Shown here one piece after another: positions 11,681 to 24,802 of a stretch of 64,000 nt of DNA; position 1 is the stretch's first letter, and each line of letters opens with the position of its first letter. This DNA comes from Botryotinia globosa (taxonomy: Eukaryota; Ascomycota; Leotiomycetes; Helotiales; Sclerotiniaceae). The stretch spans positions 879,501 to 943,500 of the forward strand of contig RCSZ01000008.1 in the NCBI GenBank assembly GCA_014898425.1, written 5' to 3'. A program made the translations under genes and the position numbers. Below the pieces are notes generated by a model. That model saw only the letters and a list, made by a program, of their open reading frames with translations. It did no database searches and had not been told where the DNA came from.

Positions 11681-14600
11681 CTTTTCCGGTACTGATTGCG
11701 ATATAGTATTGTGCCGTATTGAATAAATTGAGAGTGAACCAGTCAAGCTTGGCTTGGGATAAATCCAGGAAATCGAGAGGTGGTGGTAATTGAAGGCTTG
11801 GCCTGTATAGAGGTAGGTAGTTGTTGGGTGAAGACAACAGAAGAGAGCCGGCTCGAGAAAGGTGAGTGAGTGGTGGGAAAATAAAATAAAATGTCGAATT
11901 GGGTATAAGCTACGAGAGCGATGAAATGAAAAATCGTAAAAGTAAAGATAAGATGAATTGATCGCAACTCGAATGGTTATTGTTATTGCCGGCGCTGAAA
12001 GAACGAGGTGATACCGTAGGAAACGGTACAGTCGCGATATGAAGTTGGAAAGTAAAGTAGGCAAGATTGAAAACGAATGTTGGTTTGAGCGAACTCTTAT
12101 TATTGCGGTCGTAAATAAGGTCGATTACGACTCCATCTACATTGACGACTGGAATCTAGACCGACGATGAGGGGAATTAAACGGTCGTACTGGTAGTCGT
12201 GATGATCATTTGGGATGAAAAGTGATGGTGTAGATGAGATTGGGGTGAATTGATGGAGATCAATCTATCATTAGTAAGAATAGTAAGTAGCACATTGTAT
12301 GTTCGACGAGTAGTAGGAGTAGCTGGGAGTTGGTGAGGAATCAAAGAAGCAAACTGAGGCAGATTTTCCTGGAATTTGGCGGTTGAGGGCGAGAATAGCG
12401 AGGAAAAATGGATCTAATTTACTTTTGGTTTAGAGTGTGAAGGGGAATGAATGGGTTCTTCTTCATAGGACGCTCTGTGTCATTCCAGGTTACGTTTGAT
12501 GCCAGGGGAAGAGAGAGATTTATTACACAATGAGAGAAAGAACAAAAAAATCTAATCTCCAATATTTTATGCAAAACTCTTCACATCTTCACATTGGATT
12601 GGCAAATCATACATCAGATGAAACGGGACACGGGACACGGGATAAGACCTTTGATATATGAATGATATATGAATGATATATGAATGATATATGAATGATA
12701 TATGAATGATATATAAATGATATATAAATGATATACAAATGATATATAAATGATATATAAGTGATATATAAGTGATATATAAATAATATATAAATAATAT
12801 ATAAATAATATATAAATAATATATAAATAATATATAAATAACATATAAATGATATATGAATGCACCATAGATTTATATTGAGCAATGATATTATGATAGT
12901 ATCCATAGAGGCAGAGGTCAATAGAGGTATCACCGTGTTCGTTGCTGTGCCATTTAATATCTATTCACACCATGCTATGTCTAGAGCTAGCTACTCAGAT
13001 ATCTAGATGATAGATATCGCTTGCTCTCTTGCTTCAATCAGCATTAATGACAACCTCACAATACTCCGTAATATGTAGAGATCTTTGATTGTTCTCTATT
13101 CTCCATTCTCTCCCAAACTCTGAAGCAGCTAATGAATGATTCAAGAGTGCTTCGGTAAAGATACCTACCATCAGACAACAGAAACCCGTGCGGGCTGACG
13201 AGAAATTGCAAAATACTGGATTTTCAATAATTTAGTAAGGATGTCCGCTCATGTTGGATACCCAGTACTCCTCCATAGGCCTTCTCGATGATCACGTAAA
13301 GCAGAATTTTCATTCTACCGAGTTGCTTGCGTGGAAGAGTAGGAGCGAGCACCTTAAAACCCAGGCCACATTTCCCCCTGAATTTTAGTTGCTGTTGAAT
13401 TCCCGTTGGCTTTCAAGTTCTCCTTCCCTACCCGCTATCTGGGATGTTTCCACTTGACACCTGTAGATGAGGCATCATCCATCATGAATGAGATATAATC
13501 AGTCAGTGAACAAACACGGAATGATGGAATGATGGAATGATGGAATGAAGCTGTTGTCAACATCCACAACACTACGTACTGACAGTCTGCAGCTAAATAC
13601 TCTACTGTAGACACCATTTTGGTTGTATCCATATCCATATTCATATCCTTATCCTTATCCTAATAAAGAGCTGCTTTCATTCCCATCGTCCACGGGCAAA
13701 ATCCATTTCATTAGCTTCTTCTAGAATAGTACAGAGTCTATTAATAGACAGCAATACCTGACATTTGGAAAGTAGCCGCGATGGTGGCGCTGAATAATGT
13801 ACAGAGCAACTCCGTCAGACGCTGCCAACGACTGGTTTGTTCGGATGCGAGAACGTAATGATATGATGTCTTCTCTGAATTTATAGTGAAGTTTAAGGAT
13901 ACGACCTTGTGTATGATTGATGACCATTTCTCTCCAATGAGAAAAGCCCTTTATATTATACGATGATGTACACGACTTGTGATGTGGTTGATCCAACAAT
14001 TCATAGGCAGGTGAGCTATAACAGCTGAAACCGAAGCGCAAAAACAACCAATAATCTCAAATGATTATCAGACCAAAACGCTGGTTAAAGGGGTTAAGCT
14101 TGTACCCCATAGCATTGCACTCTGTAAACGCGACTTTTCCAAGGAGGTAGTTAATATTACACGACATGGCATGAATTCGTGGTGAAGTACGAATCAGTGC
14201 AGCGGCAAAAAGATCTTCGCAGAGGAGCTTCGAAAAAAAGAGTCAAGCCTTCCTCGTCCCTTCAACATGTTTACAGGAATACGAGATAGTTGTAGATATG
14301 TATACGCAATGTTGAACTTTGAGAATGAAGATTGGATAATTGAAAATGAGCCGCAGCATAGGGATGGGTAATGATAATGCATATAGATCTACAATTGGAT
14401 TCAATAATAAACTTTTAGGGATGAGGCGCAGTTCATATGCCTATTGTATATTAAGTCTTTTCTCGACCCCACTACCACTATATATGATAATAAGCTTTTC
14501 AATACTCTTTCTAAATTGATTGACTTTTTTAGGATCTATTTTATATTTATACTATATAGCTTTTGGAATTCTTAAAATTGTTTAAAATATTAATATCTCT

Positions 14601-15610
14601 TAAAATATTCAAATCTCTTGAATCTTTAAAATTCTCTTAATTTTCTAGAAAATTTCAACTATTTTAATAATTTAAATCTTTAGAATTATTTAAATAGTTG
14701 AAATATTTTAAATCACTTGAACCTATTTATTATTTTATTTCTTGAAAACGTTTGCATCATTCGAATTATCTTAACTATTTATATCATCTAAATATTTAAA
14801 ATCAATTAAAGGTTCAAAATCAACGAAATAGATTTATCTAAATCTAAATTATATTTTGAGATATATATTGGAATGTTTACTATGTCGACATTCATAATTA
14901 CATCATTTATATAGCTTACTGATTCACTATCATTTCATTGGTTCAAATTTCCCTATTCTATTTCATTTCGCCTTGTCAGCACTCAAAAATCTATAAAGAA
15001 TACTTTCAAGGTTCTGAATAACCCAAGAATAATTCAAGGGATCTGAAAATAGCGGAGACCAAGACAACAAACTAAATCATAAGGAATCCATCCCATCCCT
15101 CCTATTTTTTTATTGACTTCAAGAATCTGAAACAGGGTTGCTTTTTTATTACCCTTTCTGAGCCTTTCTTCATATCTTCACCACTTCACCACTACATATT
15201 CTGAGAGGAGAAGATTGATCCATCATTCTTTTCTTCTCTGACTTCTTCTTCTTATCCTCTCTTCAATACTGAGGTACCATCACTGGTATCTTCCATTTTT
15301 GACTGATTCTTTTATTTCTGAATCAAAAGAAAGAATTCCGAGTTGAACTACATTCGCTCTTTTACTTAGGTTGCCAAGGAGAGGGTCGATTCGACCTATC
15401 TGACCGTCCGTTCCTGAAGCCCACGGATTGACACCGCCATACGGGAGTATACCTCTAAATCTTGGACACAACCAACATTCCTCTTTAGATCTATTTCTCA
15501 TTCATCAAGTATTGATAAAATCTCAGAGATCTTGTCAGTATTAATATTACACTTACCATTTGTATAATCTCGATCACTCAACAAAGGGTTCTTGATTATT
15601 TTCCACAACC
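11681..15610. other. intergenic interval
   Basis: I see no supportable gene. 12650-12860 carries a 10-bp repeat array (separate entry). 14420-14900 is a short AT-rich patch with many AATTT/TTAAA runs, possibly an old mutated repeat. 15000-15600 contains pyrimidine-rich sequence just before the chitin synthase start and is probably its promoter and 5' leader. Confidence 0.55.
12648..12862. repeat. 10-bp minisatellite (AATGATATAT family)
   Basis: About twenty tandem decamers of the form AATGATATAT with ATAAATAATA and ATAAGTGATA variants. Reading it on the minus strand produces spurious Tyr/Ile-rich ORFs. Confidence 0.92.
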
Positions 15611-18580
15611 ATGGCATACTCTGGAAACGGAGGCTATGATGAGCACAAGCTCCAAGACCTTCCACCTGGAGGGGGCAACGTAAGTTTTGAGACTTCTTTC
15701 ATCTCGCAGATTGTAGGAAGGCCTTCTCTAATCACAGTTTTTGCAGTACCATCATCCTCAAGATGAAGAGGAAGGTGCTTTACCTTTACTCGATTCTGGA
15801 GGACATGGCGGCCCGTTCAATAGCCCTTACGACTCTCACTCTCAAGGAGGTCTTCGCGCGAACACTCCTCCCGTTAGACCTGTTTCTGCCTACAGTCTTA
15901 CAGAAACGTATGCGAACGATCCACAACCATACAGCAGCGATTACAATTCATCCCACACATACAATGAGCAGTTAGAAGATAACCCATACCCACGAACCGA
16001 AACCCCTTTGTCACGAGCTGAGACTAACTCCACAGAGGCCTGGAGACAACGTCAAGCTCCTCAAGCTGGGGGTCTCAAACGTTATGCTACAAGAAAGGTG
16101 AAGCTTGTACAAGGAAGCGTTTTGAGTGTTGATCATCCAGTACCCAGTGCTATCAAAAATGCCATTCAGCAAAAATACAGAAACGATTTGGAAGGTGGCA
16201 GCGAGGAATTCACACATATGCGTTACACCGCTGCAACTTGCGATCCCGATGAGTTTACTTTGAAAAATGGTTACAATCTACGACCTGCCATGTACAATCG
16301 TCATACTGAGTTGCTCATCGCCGTTACCTATTACAACGAAGACAAGCAGTTGACTGCACGTACTCTTCACGGTGTCATGCAAAATATCCGCGATATTGTC
16401 AACCTTAAAAAATCCGATTTCTGGAATGTCGGTGGACCAGCATGGCAAAAAATTGTCGTCTGCCTTGTTTTCGATGGTATCGACCCTTGCGACAAAGATA
16501 CACTTGACGTTCTTGCTACTATTGGTATCTACCAAGACGGTGTCATGAAGAAAGATGTCGATGGAAAGGAGACTGTCGCTCACGTTTTCGAATATACAAC
16601 ACAACTGTCGGTCACGGCTAGTCAACAACTTATCCGCCCAACCGAGGGTGACGCCAACTGCCTTCCTCCGGTTCAAATGATGTTTTGCTTGAAAGCAAAG
16701 AACACAAAGAAGATTAACTCCCATAGATGGCTTTTCAATGCCTTTGGTCGCCTTCTTAACCCGGAAGTCTGTATCCTTTTGGATGCCGGTACTAAGCCAG
16801 GACCTAAATCACTTTTGTCTTTGTGGGAAGGATTCTACAACGACAAAGATCTAGGAGGTGCTTGCGGAGAGATTCACGCTATGCTCGGGAAGGTTGGCGT
16901 TTTTCCTTCATTAAAACCTATTGTAGAAGATGTGCTAACTCAAATACAGGGTGGCAAAAAGCTCCTCAACCCGCTTGTTGCAGGTCAAAATTTCGAGTAT
17001 AAGATCAGTAATATTCTTGACAAGCCTCTAGAGAGTTCTTTCGGATACGTCAGTGTGTTGCCGGGAGCTTTCTCTGCATATCGATTCCGAGCTATCATGG
17101 GACGGCCTCTTGAACAATACTTCCACGGAGATCACACTTTGTCCAAGATTCTTGGAAAGAAGGGTATTGAGGGAATGAACATTTTCAAGAAGAACATGTT
17201 CTTGGCTGAGGACAGAATTCTCTGTTTCGAGCTTGTAGCCAAGGCTGGTAGCAAGTGGCATTTGACTTATATCAAGGCAGCTAAAGGAGAAACTGATGTA
17301 CCCGAAGGAGCTGCCGAATTCATCGGTCAACGTAGAAGATGGCTTAACGGTTCTTTTGCAGCAGGAATGTATTCCATTATGCATTTCGGCAGAATGTAAG
17401 TTTATACGCGACGGTTTAATCAGACTTTCAATAACTAACGTTTTTCATAGGTACAAGAGTGGTCATAACATTGTCCGCATGTTCTTCTTGCATATTCAAT
17501 TCTTATACAACGTCTTCTCCAACCTTCTTAGTTGGTTCATGTTATCTTCTTTCTGGCTCACAACTACTGTTATTATGGATCTTGTCGGTACCCCTACCGT
17601 CGCTTCGGAGACTACTGCCCTTCACCATGGCTGGCCTTTCGGTGATACTGCTACCCCCATCGTCAATACGATTCTGAAATATCTCTACCTGGGATTCCTA
17701 CTCGTTCAATTCATTCTGGCTCTTGGTAATCGACCTAAAGGATCTAAGGTTACTTATATCGTATCCTTTGTCGTCTTTGGTGCTATCAATCTCTATGTTA
17801 TTGTCCTATCCATGTATCTGGTCGTTCGTGCTTTCTCGTCAGGAGATAGTCTCGATACTAGTAACGCGAAAGATTTCTTTGAGAGTTTCTTCGGAAGTAG
17901 TTCGAGTTCCGGAGCTGGTATCATTATTCTTGCTTTAGCTGCTACATTTGGATTGTACTTCGTTGCATCCTTCATGTATATGGATCCATGGCACATGTTT
18001 CATTCCTTCGGACCATACTTGTTGCTCATGTCATCTTACATCAACATTCTCATGGTATACGCTTTCAGTAATTGGCACGATGTTTCTTGGGGTACCAAGG
18101 GATCTGACAAGGCAGAGGCTCTTCCGTCAGCTAAAACTACAAAGGTTGATGGTAAAGCAGCAGTTATTGAAGAAATTGACAGACCGCAAGAGGATATTGA
18201 TAGTCAGTTTGAGGCAACCGTCAAGCGTGCTCTTAAGCCATTCGTTCCTGAAGTTGAAGATGAGAGCAAGACCTTGGAGGATTCTTACAAATCTTTCAGA
18301 ACCAAGCTTTTGATCTCTTGGGTATTCTCAAACGCTTTGTTGGCTGTTGCTATCACGAGTGACAGTGTTGATGGATTTGGTTTCGGAGTGAGTAATTATG
18401 TGCCGACAATAGTTTGAATTTCTCAGCTAACATTATTTTCAGAATACTGCATCAATTAGAACTGCCAAGTTCTTCGAAGTCCTGCTTTACTCAACGGCTT
18501 TCTTGGCGCTTGTTCGTTTCCTCGGATGTTCTTACTTCTTGTTCAAGTCTGGTATCATGTGCTGCTTCATGAGACGTTAG
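15611..18580 (+). CDS. chs: chitin synthase, probably class III
   Basis: Membrane glycosyltransferase that polymerises UDP-GlcNAc into cell-wall chitin. Four exons: 15611-15679, 15747-17395, 17451-18387 and 18443-18580, all with GT/AG borders, giving 930 residues, the usual length for classes I to III. The start [20 protein letters not shown] is chosen because its splice phase fits exon 2. After a disordered N-terminus come [17 protein letters not shown] and LLDAGTKPG, then the catalytic region with [10 protein letters not shown] (about residue 511) and the acceptor-site motif QRRRW (about 551). The C-terminal third holds a cluster of membrane helices and ends in CCFMRR. The short N-terminus beginning MAY and this ending fit class III (Aspergillus chsB, Neurospora chs-3, Botrytis CHS3a); class is inferred, family is certain. 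Confidence 0.93.
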
Positions 18581-19384
18581 ACAAGACTTCAACCATACAT
18601 ACTCTAGAAACAAATATTGGTATTCGTACCACTAAAAGGTCACGAGTAATAAATGTTTCTTTTTCAAAAAATTGGGGGGGGGCGGAGAGGAGGATGGGCC
18701 CTTTCTACGGCGGAGCGTGAGCACCTATCATTGGAAAGGAATCAGCGCTTGAATCTATAGCAAGCAACCATTTTTTGCATTTTTGTTTGCACATATGGGA
18801 GCTTTGAGATTTTTCTTTTCTTCCTAGGCGGTCTCTCTATATTGCATGTTTGAGTAGGCGTTTCCGTTTAATACTATTGAATACCCTTATGAATGAATAA
18901 CCATTCGTATCTATTGAGTTAGATGTTATCTCATCAACAATCCAATGTGCACTGTAGCAAACTATATGAGAATGAGAAATTTGGTACAGAACTTACATGT
19001 GGCACAAAACGGGTTGGCCACTCGCGTGACGCTTTTGATAAGAAATCAAACCCCGCCAGCCCGCCAGCCCGCCAGTCCGCCTCAAATCTTTCGGCAAGGC
19101 GTCAGCAACCACAATCCTTATTGTAGCAGCCGTATTATTATTGTACATTTGACAAGCCACAACGTTCTATAACATCATTTTGATACAAGAGACTGGAGCT
19201 ATTCACTTTCTCCAAGTTCATATACTTTTATAACTGTGTACAAAAAGATCCTCTCGCTTACTCTTCTCTCATTGTCAAACGTCATTTCTCAAACATTATT
19301 TCAATACCTACAATATAATTCTCAACTTCCCAACTCCAGAATTGCACTCTCGACACTTCAGTTGAAAAGTCACCAATAGTCAAG

Positions 19385-20198
19385 ATGTTGAAGATATGGT
19401 CCATGGTATGTGCGCCTCAGAACTGGGATTCCGGGTACGATGTGGAACGCCTTCGGAATACTGATATTGTACGCAGAAACAAAAACAGCAGCAAGAGGCA
19501 AATGCCGATGCTGCTGCGGGTATTAAGAAGAAGAAGGTTACGGCCGCACAACTTAGATTGCAGAAAGGTAAGAGGAATAGATTCCAGGCTCTTGAGTGTA
19601 CACGGAAGGGCACAGAATGAAATTGTACTGGGCATGCATGTGTGAGGACTAACATCGTGCGCTGTTAGATATTGCTGAAATGTCGCTACCCTCTACTATG
19701 CGCACCGATTTTCCCGACGAAGACGATATTCTCAACTTCTTTCTATACATCGAACCAGATGAAGGCATGTACAAGGGTGGGATCTTCAAATTCAAATTCG
19801 CCGTTCCGGAAACGTTCCCACACGAACCGCCCAAGGTCAACTGTGAACAGAAGATCTATCACCCAAACATCGATGTCGAGGGAAAGATTTGTTTGAATAT
19901 CCTGAGGGAGGACTGGAAACCAGTGCTGAACTTACAGGCGATTGTTATAGGATTGCAGGTATGATTTGGGAAGCGGTTTTCATGGATATATATGATGTCT
20001 CTGGTCTGCGAAATTACTTCATACTAACAACTGGATGAACAGTTCCTTTTTCTCGAACCAAACGCCTCGGATCCACTTAATAAGGAAGCTGCAGAGGATT
20101 TGAGATCAAACCGAGAGGGATTCAAGCGGAACGTAAGATCTGCTATGGGAGGTGGATCTGTAAAGAATGATGCATTCGATAGAGTATTGAAGGTTTGA
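19385..20198 (+). CDS. ubc12: NEDD8-conjugating enzyme UBC12
   Basis: E2 enzyme that transfers NEDD8/RUB1 to cullins, activating SCF-type ubiquitin ligases. Four exons: 19385-19405, 19477-19567, 19669-19958 and 20043-20198; product 185 residues. The first exon encodes only MLKIWSM, matching the N-terminal docking peptide by which UBC12 binds the NEDD8 E1. A Lys/Gln-rich linker follows, then the UBC fold with the HPN motif ([15 protein letters not shown], about residues 102-117) and the catalytic cysteine at about residue 112, nearly the same position as human Cys111. The last exon supplies [17 protein letters not shown]. Docking peptide plus [15 protein letters not shown] distinguish it from ordinary ubiquitin E2s. 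Confidence 0.94.
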
Positions 20199-21491
20199 AG
20201 GAAACAAGGCATACGATTAAACATTTACTATGCTTTCAATATGCGTTACGCAACAATACAAACGATGTCAAGATAGGGTTATTCGATCCGGACAAGTACT
20301 ACATTTCCAGCACCACGCACCAATGTGTAAGGTCACAACATGAGGACGGGGGCATAATGGGCGTTTTTTTCTATTTGGAGATCGAGGACTTTTCATGTAG
20401 CCTTTTTGGCTGCTGATCTTTATATCAGGCTTAGTGTTGTGGCTGTGGAAAGGATACATTGTGTTTGCGCCAGAGAGTAAGGGGGAAGTAGTCATTAGGG
20501 TTGATACAACGAACGAATGAATGAATACACATAAACAGAGATCTTTCCAATCCAAGCAAAGGGGGGTGAGACGTCCAGAGCAATGACCAGCGGAGGACTA
20601 CCGGAGCGACATTTCATGAGTACATCTGATTCTGATGTCAACCCCTAGAGTATACGAACAAGTATTACGGTTTCTCCGGTTTATGGAGGTATAGCGAAGG
20701 AGTCACATTTGTAAATGGAAACATTCTACTTGGTAACTTCGTCTATCCATCTCCACTACTGTTGTAAATTCATACATATATCGGGGTGTGCTAGGCAAGT
20801 CGGAGCACGCGAGGCCAGTTTCTTGTAGTCAATCAATGGTAAACTAATGATATAATACAAGCTATTTCACGGCTTGGACCGTGGCCGGAACAATACCGGA
20901 GGGGTGGGTGAGGCTGTGATGTGGCCGAATTTCCACTATGGATGTATAGGTAAGGTAGCCTTCCTTTCCTTTCGGATAGATAGATGATCTAGATTGTCGG
21001 ATTTGATATATATAATTTCGAAACGTAACTACCTAGTTACTCCTAGTTACTCTCTACCAGTACCTACGTACTAGATATTAATGGAATGGGTTGTAAATAG
21101 CTACCTGTGTATGTGGGCATCTGTAGAAAGAATTATAATAATATAATGATGTAATGATGTAATAATGTAATTACTAACAATATAATAATATAACACTATA
21201 ATAATATAACAATATAACAATATAACAATATAACACTATAATAATATAACAATATTTACAGATATTTAGAGTTTCTGTTATTTAGAGTTTTGGTAAAGTT
21301 TAATAATTTGCCAAATTGAGTTCAGTTTTAAGACGCTTGTACATACAAACTATTTTCACTTTCTATACGTCAAAATCAACAATTTTATTGGACGATATTC
21401 ACATTGAAATACAACCCGCACTGTTGGCTTGCCAAGACTTTCCCACCCATAGAAAGTGCGATACTGGAGAACACCCCTGTCAAAGGTACCT
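20199..21491. other. intergenic interval
   Basis: No gene is supported. Around 21130-21260 there is an AT-rich microsatellite-like stretch built on AATATAAC units. The last 300 bases before ILV5 contain its presumed promoter, including the Leu3-type site annotated separately. Confidence 0.6.
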
Positions 21492-21501
21492 CCGGAACCG
21501 G
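21492..21501. promoter_or_regulatory. Leu3-type operator upstream of ILV5
   Basis: CCGGAACCGG lies 138 bases before the ILV5 start codon. It is an exact match to the CCGGNNCCGG core bound by the Zn2Cys6 activator Leu3, which in yeast senses alpha-isopropylmalate and controls branched-chain amino acid genes including ILV5. The palindrome is ten bases with eight fixed positions, so a chance occurrence at the right promoter is unlikely. Binding here is inferred. Confidence 0.65.
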
Positions 21502-21638
21502 GCAGGAAAATTTCCTAGCTACTGTTGCCCACAACAAAAAGACGAAGAGTCACATCTACAACTTCTTGATTTAAACCTCAAAATACCCTTTTCTTAATCT
21601 TCCCTTTTTTTTGAACTCCACTCACTTCTTCCTTCAAA

Positions 21639-23047
21639 ATGGCTGCCCGTACATTTTCCAGAGTCGCCAGACCAGTTGCACGTCAATTGACTGCCCCAGC
21701 ACGCAGAACTTTTGTCTCTGCTATCAATGCCTCAGCCAGACCTTCTGCTGCCCGTGCTGTTGTTGGAGCTTCCCAACAAGTCAGAGGTGTAAAGACCATT
21801 GACTTTGCTGGCACAAAGGAGAAGGTTTACGGTATGAATTTAGATTCCCATTTGAATATTAATGGAAACTGACAATTTCAACAGAGAGAGCCGACTGGCC
21901 AGTTGAGAGACTCCAGGTATGATTGACACCTTACAACCTTTGGCATTGAATTTTGCTAATATCTATCTTCCAGGAATACTTCAAGAATGACACAATGGCC
22001 ATTATTGGTTACGGTTCCCAAGGACATGCTCAATCTTTGAACATGCGTGATAACGGTCTTAAAGTCGTAGTCGGTGTACGAAAGAACGGTCAATCATGGA
22101 AGGATGCTCAACAAGATGGTTGGGTTCCAGGAAAGAACCTCTTCGAGGTCGATGAGGCTATCTCCAAGGGTACCATCATCATGAACTTGCTTTCTGATGC
22201 TGCTCAAAGTGAAACTTGGCCAGCACTTAAGCCCCAGATCACCAAGGGAAAGGTATAGATATATATTCAAGTTTCAATGATCAAAACTGACTTCTGCAGA
22301 CTCTCTACTTCTCCCACGGTTTCTCCCCAGTCTTCAAGGACCAAACCAAGGTCGATGTCCCAACTGACGTTGATGTCATCCTCGTTGCACCAAAGGGATC
22401 TGGACGTACCGTCCGAACTCTCTTCCGCGAGGGTCGTGGTATCAACTCTTCCATCGCTGTTTTCCAAGATGTTACCGGTAAGGCACAAGAGAAGGCTATC
22501 GCTCTCGGTGTCGGTGTTGGATCTGGATACCTTTACGAGACCACCTTCGAGAAGGAGGTTTACTCCGACTTGTACGGTGAGCGTGGTTGCTTGATGGGTG
22601 GTATTCATGGTATGTTCCTCGCACAATACGAGGTTCTCCGCGAGCAAGGTCACAGCCCAAGTGAAGCTTTCAACGAGACTGTTGAGGAGGCTACTCAATC
22701 TTTGTACCCATTGATTGGTGCCAACGGTATGGACTGGATGTACGAGGCTTGCTCTACCACTGCTCGTCGTGGTGCTATCGATTGGTCCGGAAAGTTCAAG
22801 GATGCTTTGAAGCCAGTCTTCAACGACTTGTATGACTCCGTCAAGACCGGAAAGGAGACTCAAAGATCCCTTGAGTTCAACTCCCAAAAGGATTACCGTG
22901 AGAAGTACGAGGCTGAGATGAAGGAGATCCGTGATTTGGAGATCTGGAGAGCTGGAAAGGCTGTTCGGTAAGTTACAATCATTCATCACTACGTTTTGTA
23001 TAATCACTAACATTTCTATTAGTTCCCTCCGTCCTGAGAACAACTAA
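21639..23047 (+). CDS. ilv5: ketol-acid reductoisomerase, mitochondrial
   Basis: Second common step of valine, leucine and isoleucine synthesis: NADPH-dependent alkyl migration and reduction of acetolactate or acetohydroxybutyrate, in the mitochondrion. Five exons: 21639-21831, 21885-21916, 21974-22252, 22300-22967 and 23023-23047; product 398 residues, normal for fungal Ilv5. The N-terminus (MAARTFSRVARPVARQL) is an Arg-rich, acid-free mitochondrial presequence. The Rossmann motif GYGSQGHAQ and phosphate-binding region GVRKNGQSW follow, then LVAPKGSG, the FQDVTGKAQEKAIALG stretch, and the knotted domain containing ERGCLMGGIHGMFLAQYE and the metal-site region EACSTTARRGA. The very short last exon encodes only SLRPENN. 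Leucine-pathway control is suggested by the upstream Leu3-type site. Confidence 0.97.
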
Positions 23048-23428
23048 ATGGATAGTTAATGGGGCCGTGGGGCTGGAGTTGCATATTTGAAATTGGGCCA
23101 ATTGTATCATACTCTCATGACTTTCCGTTTTTTTTATCAACGGTATCTGGAATTAAAAGTTAAAGCCATTAAACTCCAAAAAAAAATTCCAATTGTTTTA
23201 ATAATTAACTATACTTGTGCACTTGTTCATACTTTCCTGTTCGGCCGAGATCGGCATGAATTTGACCAAACTAGGGTCTCATTTTATATGAATCATCCGG
23301 GCAATGCCCCGCCCCCACCATATCAATTATGCTATATGGTTTGCAGCTGCACCCTTCCTTGACATTGCAATTTATTTCCAATCCATGTTAACACATTTAC
23401 AAGTGTATTCCATTTGTCAGAACTCACA

Positions 23429-24802
23429 ATGGCAGATCCCAAGACTCGCCTACCTCTTGATCGCCAATCGGTTCTGGATGCTCACGAACTGATTAAATCG
23501 CATATCCACTATACCCCAGTCCTGACAAATAGGACAATTGACGAAATAGCGAGTTCGCCACAGACTGCGGAGGCATTGAAAGGAACAGAATGGGAAGGAA
23601 AGGAACCTGCGAGACCAAAAATTAGAATATGGTTTAAATGTGAAAATCTACAGAGGGTGGGCGCATTCAAAGTTAGAGGGGCTTTTCATGCCCTGAAGAG
23701 ATTAGAGGAGGCAGAAGGAGGGGTCGAAGCTGGACATGGAGAAGGAGGTTGGAGACAGAGGGGTGTGGTAACACATAGTAGTGGTTTGTTCACTAATCTT
23801 TTTGATTTCTTCTTGGCTTGTGAATTGTTCTTTTGCTATTATTCTCATCTCTGACTCTCTTCTAATCTACCAACGATTCTGGAGGCTAAAAATACTAACA
23901 TATCCTCGATAATAGGAAACCACGCACAAGCCCTCGCACTCGCAGCCCGTGAGCTCGGCATTCCAGCCCATATCGTCATGCCCACTATCTCGACACCCTC
24001 AAAAATAGCAGCGACAAAAGGTTACGGCGCAAATGTTAGATTCAGCGGGTCAACGTCAGTAGAGCGAGAAGCGATGGTTGAAGAGGTTATGAAAGAAACA
24101 GGCGCAAAACTTGTGCCGCCATACGATCATCCGGATATTATTGCTGGGCAAGGAACCATGGGTTTGGAATTGGCAGAACAGGTTAGACAATTACAAAGTG
24201 AAAGAGGCATAGGTAATCAAGATGGCCAGGAGGCAAAAGGATTAGATGCGATTATTACTCCTTGTGGAGGAGGAGGTATGCTATCGGGTGTTGCGCTTTC
24301 GTGCGAAGGAAGAGGAATCCGCGTTTTTGGCGTGGAACCCGAGTTTCAGGGTGCGGATGATGGACGGCGAGGATTCGAGCAGGGGAAGAGAATTGAGAGT
24401 GTGAAGAGTCTCACGATTGCGGATGGACTGCGCACGCCGGTGGGAAAAATTCCGTGGAGTGTTATTTTTGAGAGGAGATTGGTGGAGAACATGTATAGTG
24501 TGACGGAGGAGCAGATTAAGAAGGCGATGAGGTTGGTGCTGGAGAGGATGAAGGTTGTGGTGGAACCGAGTGCGTGTGTGGGGCTTGCGGCGGTGTTGTT
24601 TCATGAGGGGTTTAGGGCGCTGGTGGAGAGGGAGGCGGGGGAGAGGGGGTGGGATGTAGGTGTGGTTTTTAGTGGGGGGAATGTGGGGATTGAGGCTTTG
24701 GGCGGGTTGTTTGGGGAGGGGGGTATTGGCAAGGAAGGGGAGAGGGCGGAGGGAAAGGTCGGGATGGATGGGGTGAGGGTTGCGGAGAATGTGGCGGGTT
24801 AG
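23429..24802 (+). CDS. PLP-dependent serine/threonine dehydratase or serine racemase
   Basis: Fold-type II PLP enzyme that deaminates L-serine or L-threonine, or racemises serine. Two exons: 23429-23783 and 23916-24802 (GTTTGT donor, TAG acceptor); product 413 residues. The PLP lysine lies in ENLQRVGAFKVRGAF. The substrate/cofactor loop THSSGNHAQALAL spans the splice site. The glycine loop CGGGGMLSG holds the cofactor phosphate. The C-terminal FSGGNVG motif follows EPSACVGLAA. It lacks the regulatory ACT-like domain of biosynthetic threonine deaminase, so a catabolic or racemase role is more likely. The 3' third of the gene is strikingly G-rich on the coding strand (runs such as GAGGCGGGGGAGAGGGGGTG), unlike its neighbours, and ends in a Gly-rich extension. 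Confidence 0.88.

Noticed and set aside
12607..12933. Tyr/Ile-rich minus-strand frames
   Set aside because: Translations of the 10-bp AATGATATAT array.
22267..23043. 258-codon open frame on the minus strand
   Set aside because: Exact antisense of ILV5 exon 4; low-complexity Leu/Ser-rich product that mirrors the codon bias of the real gene.
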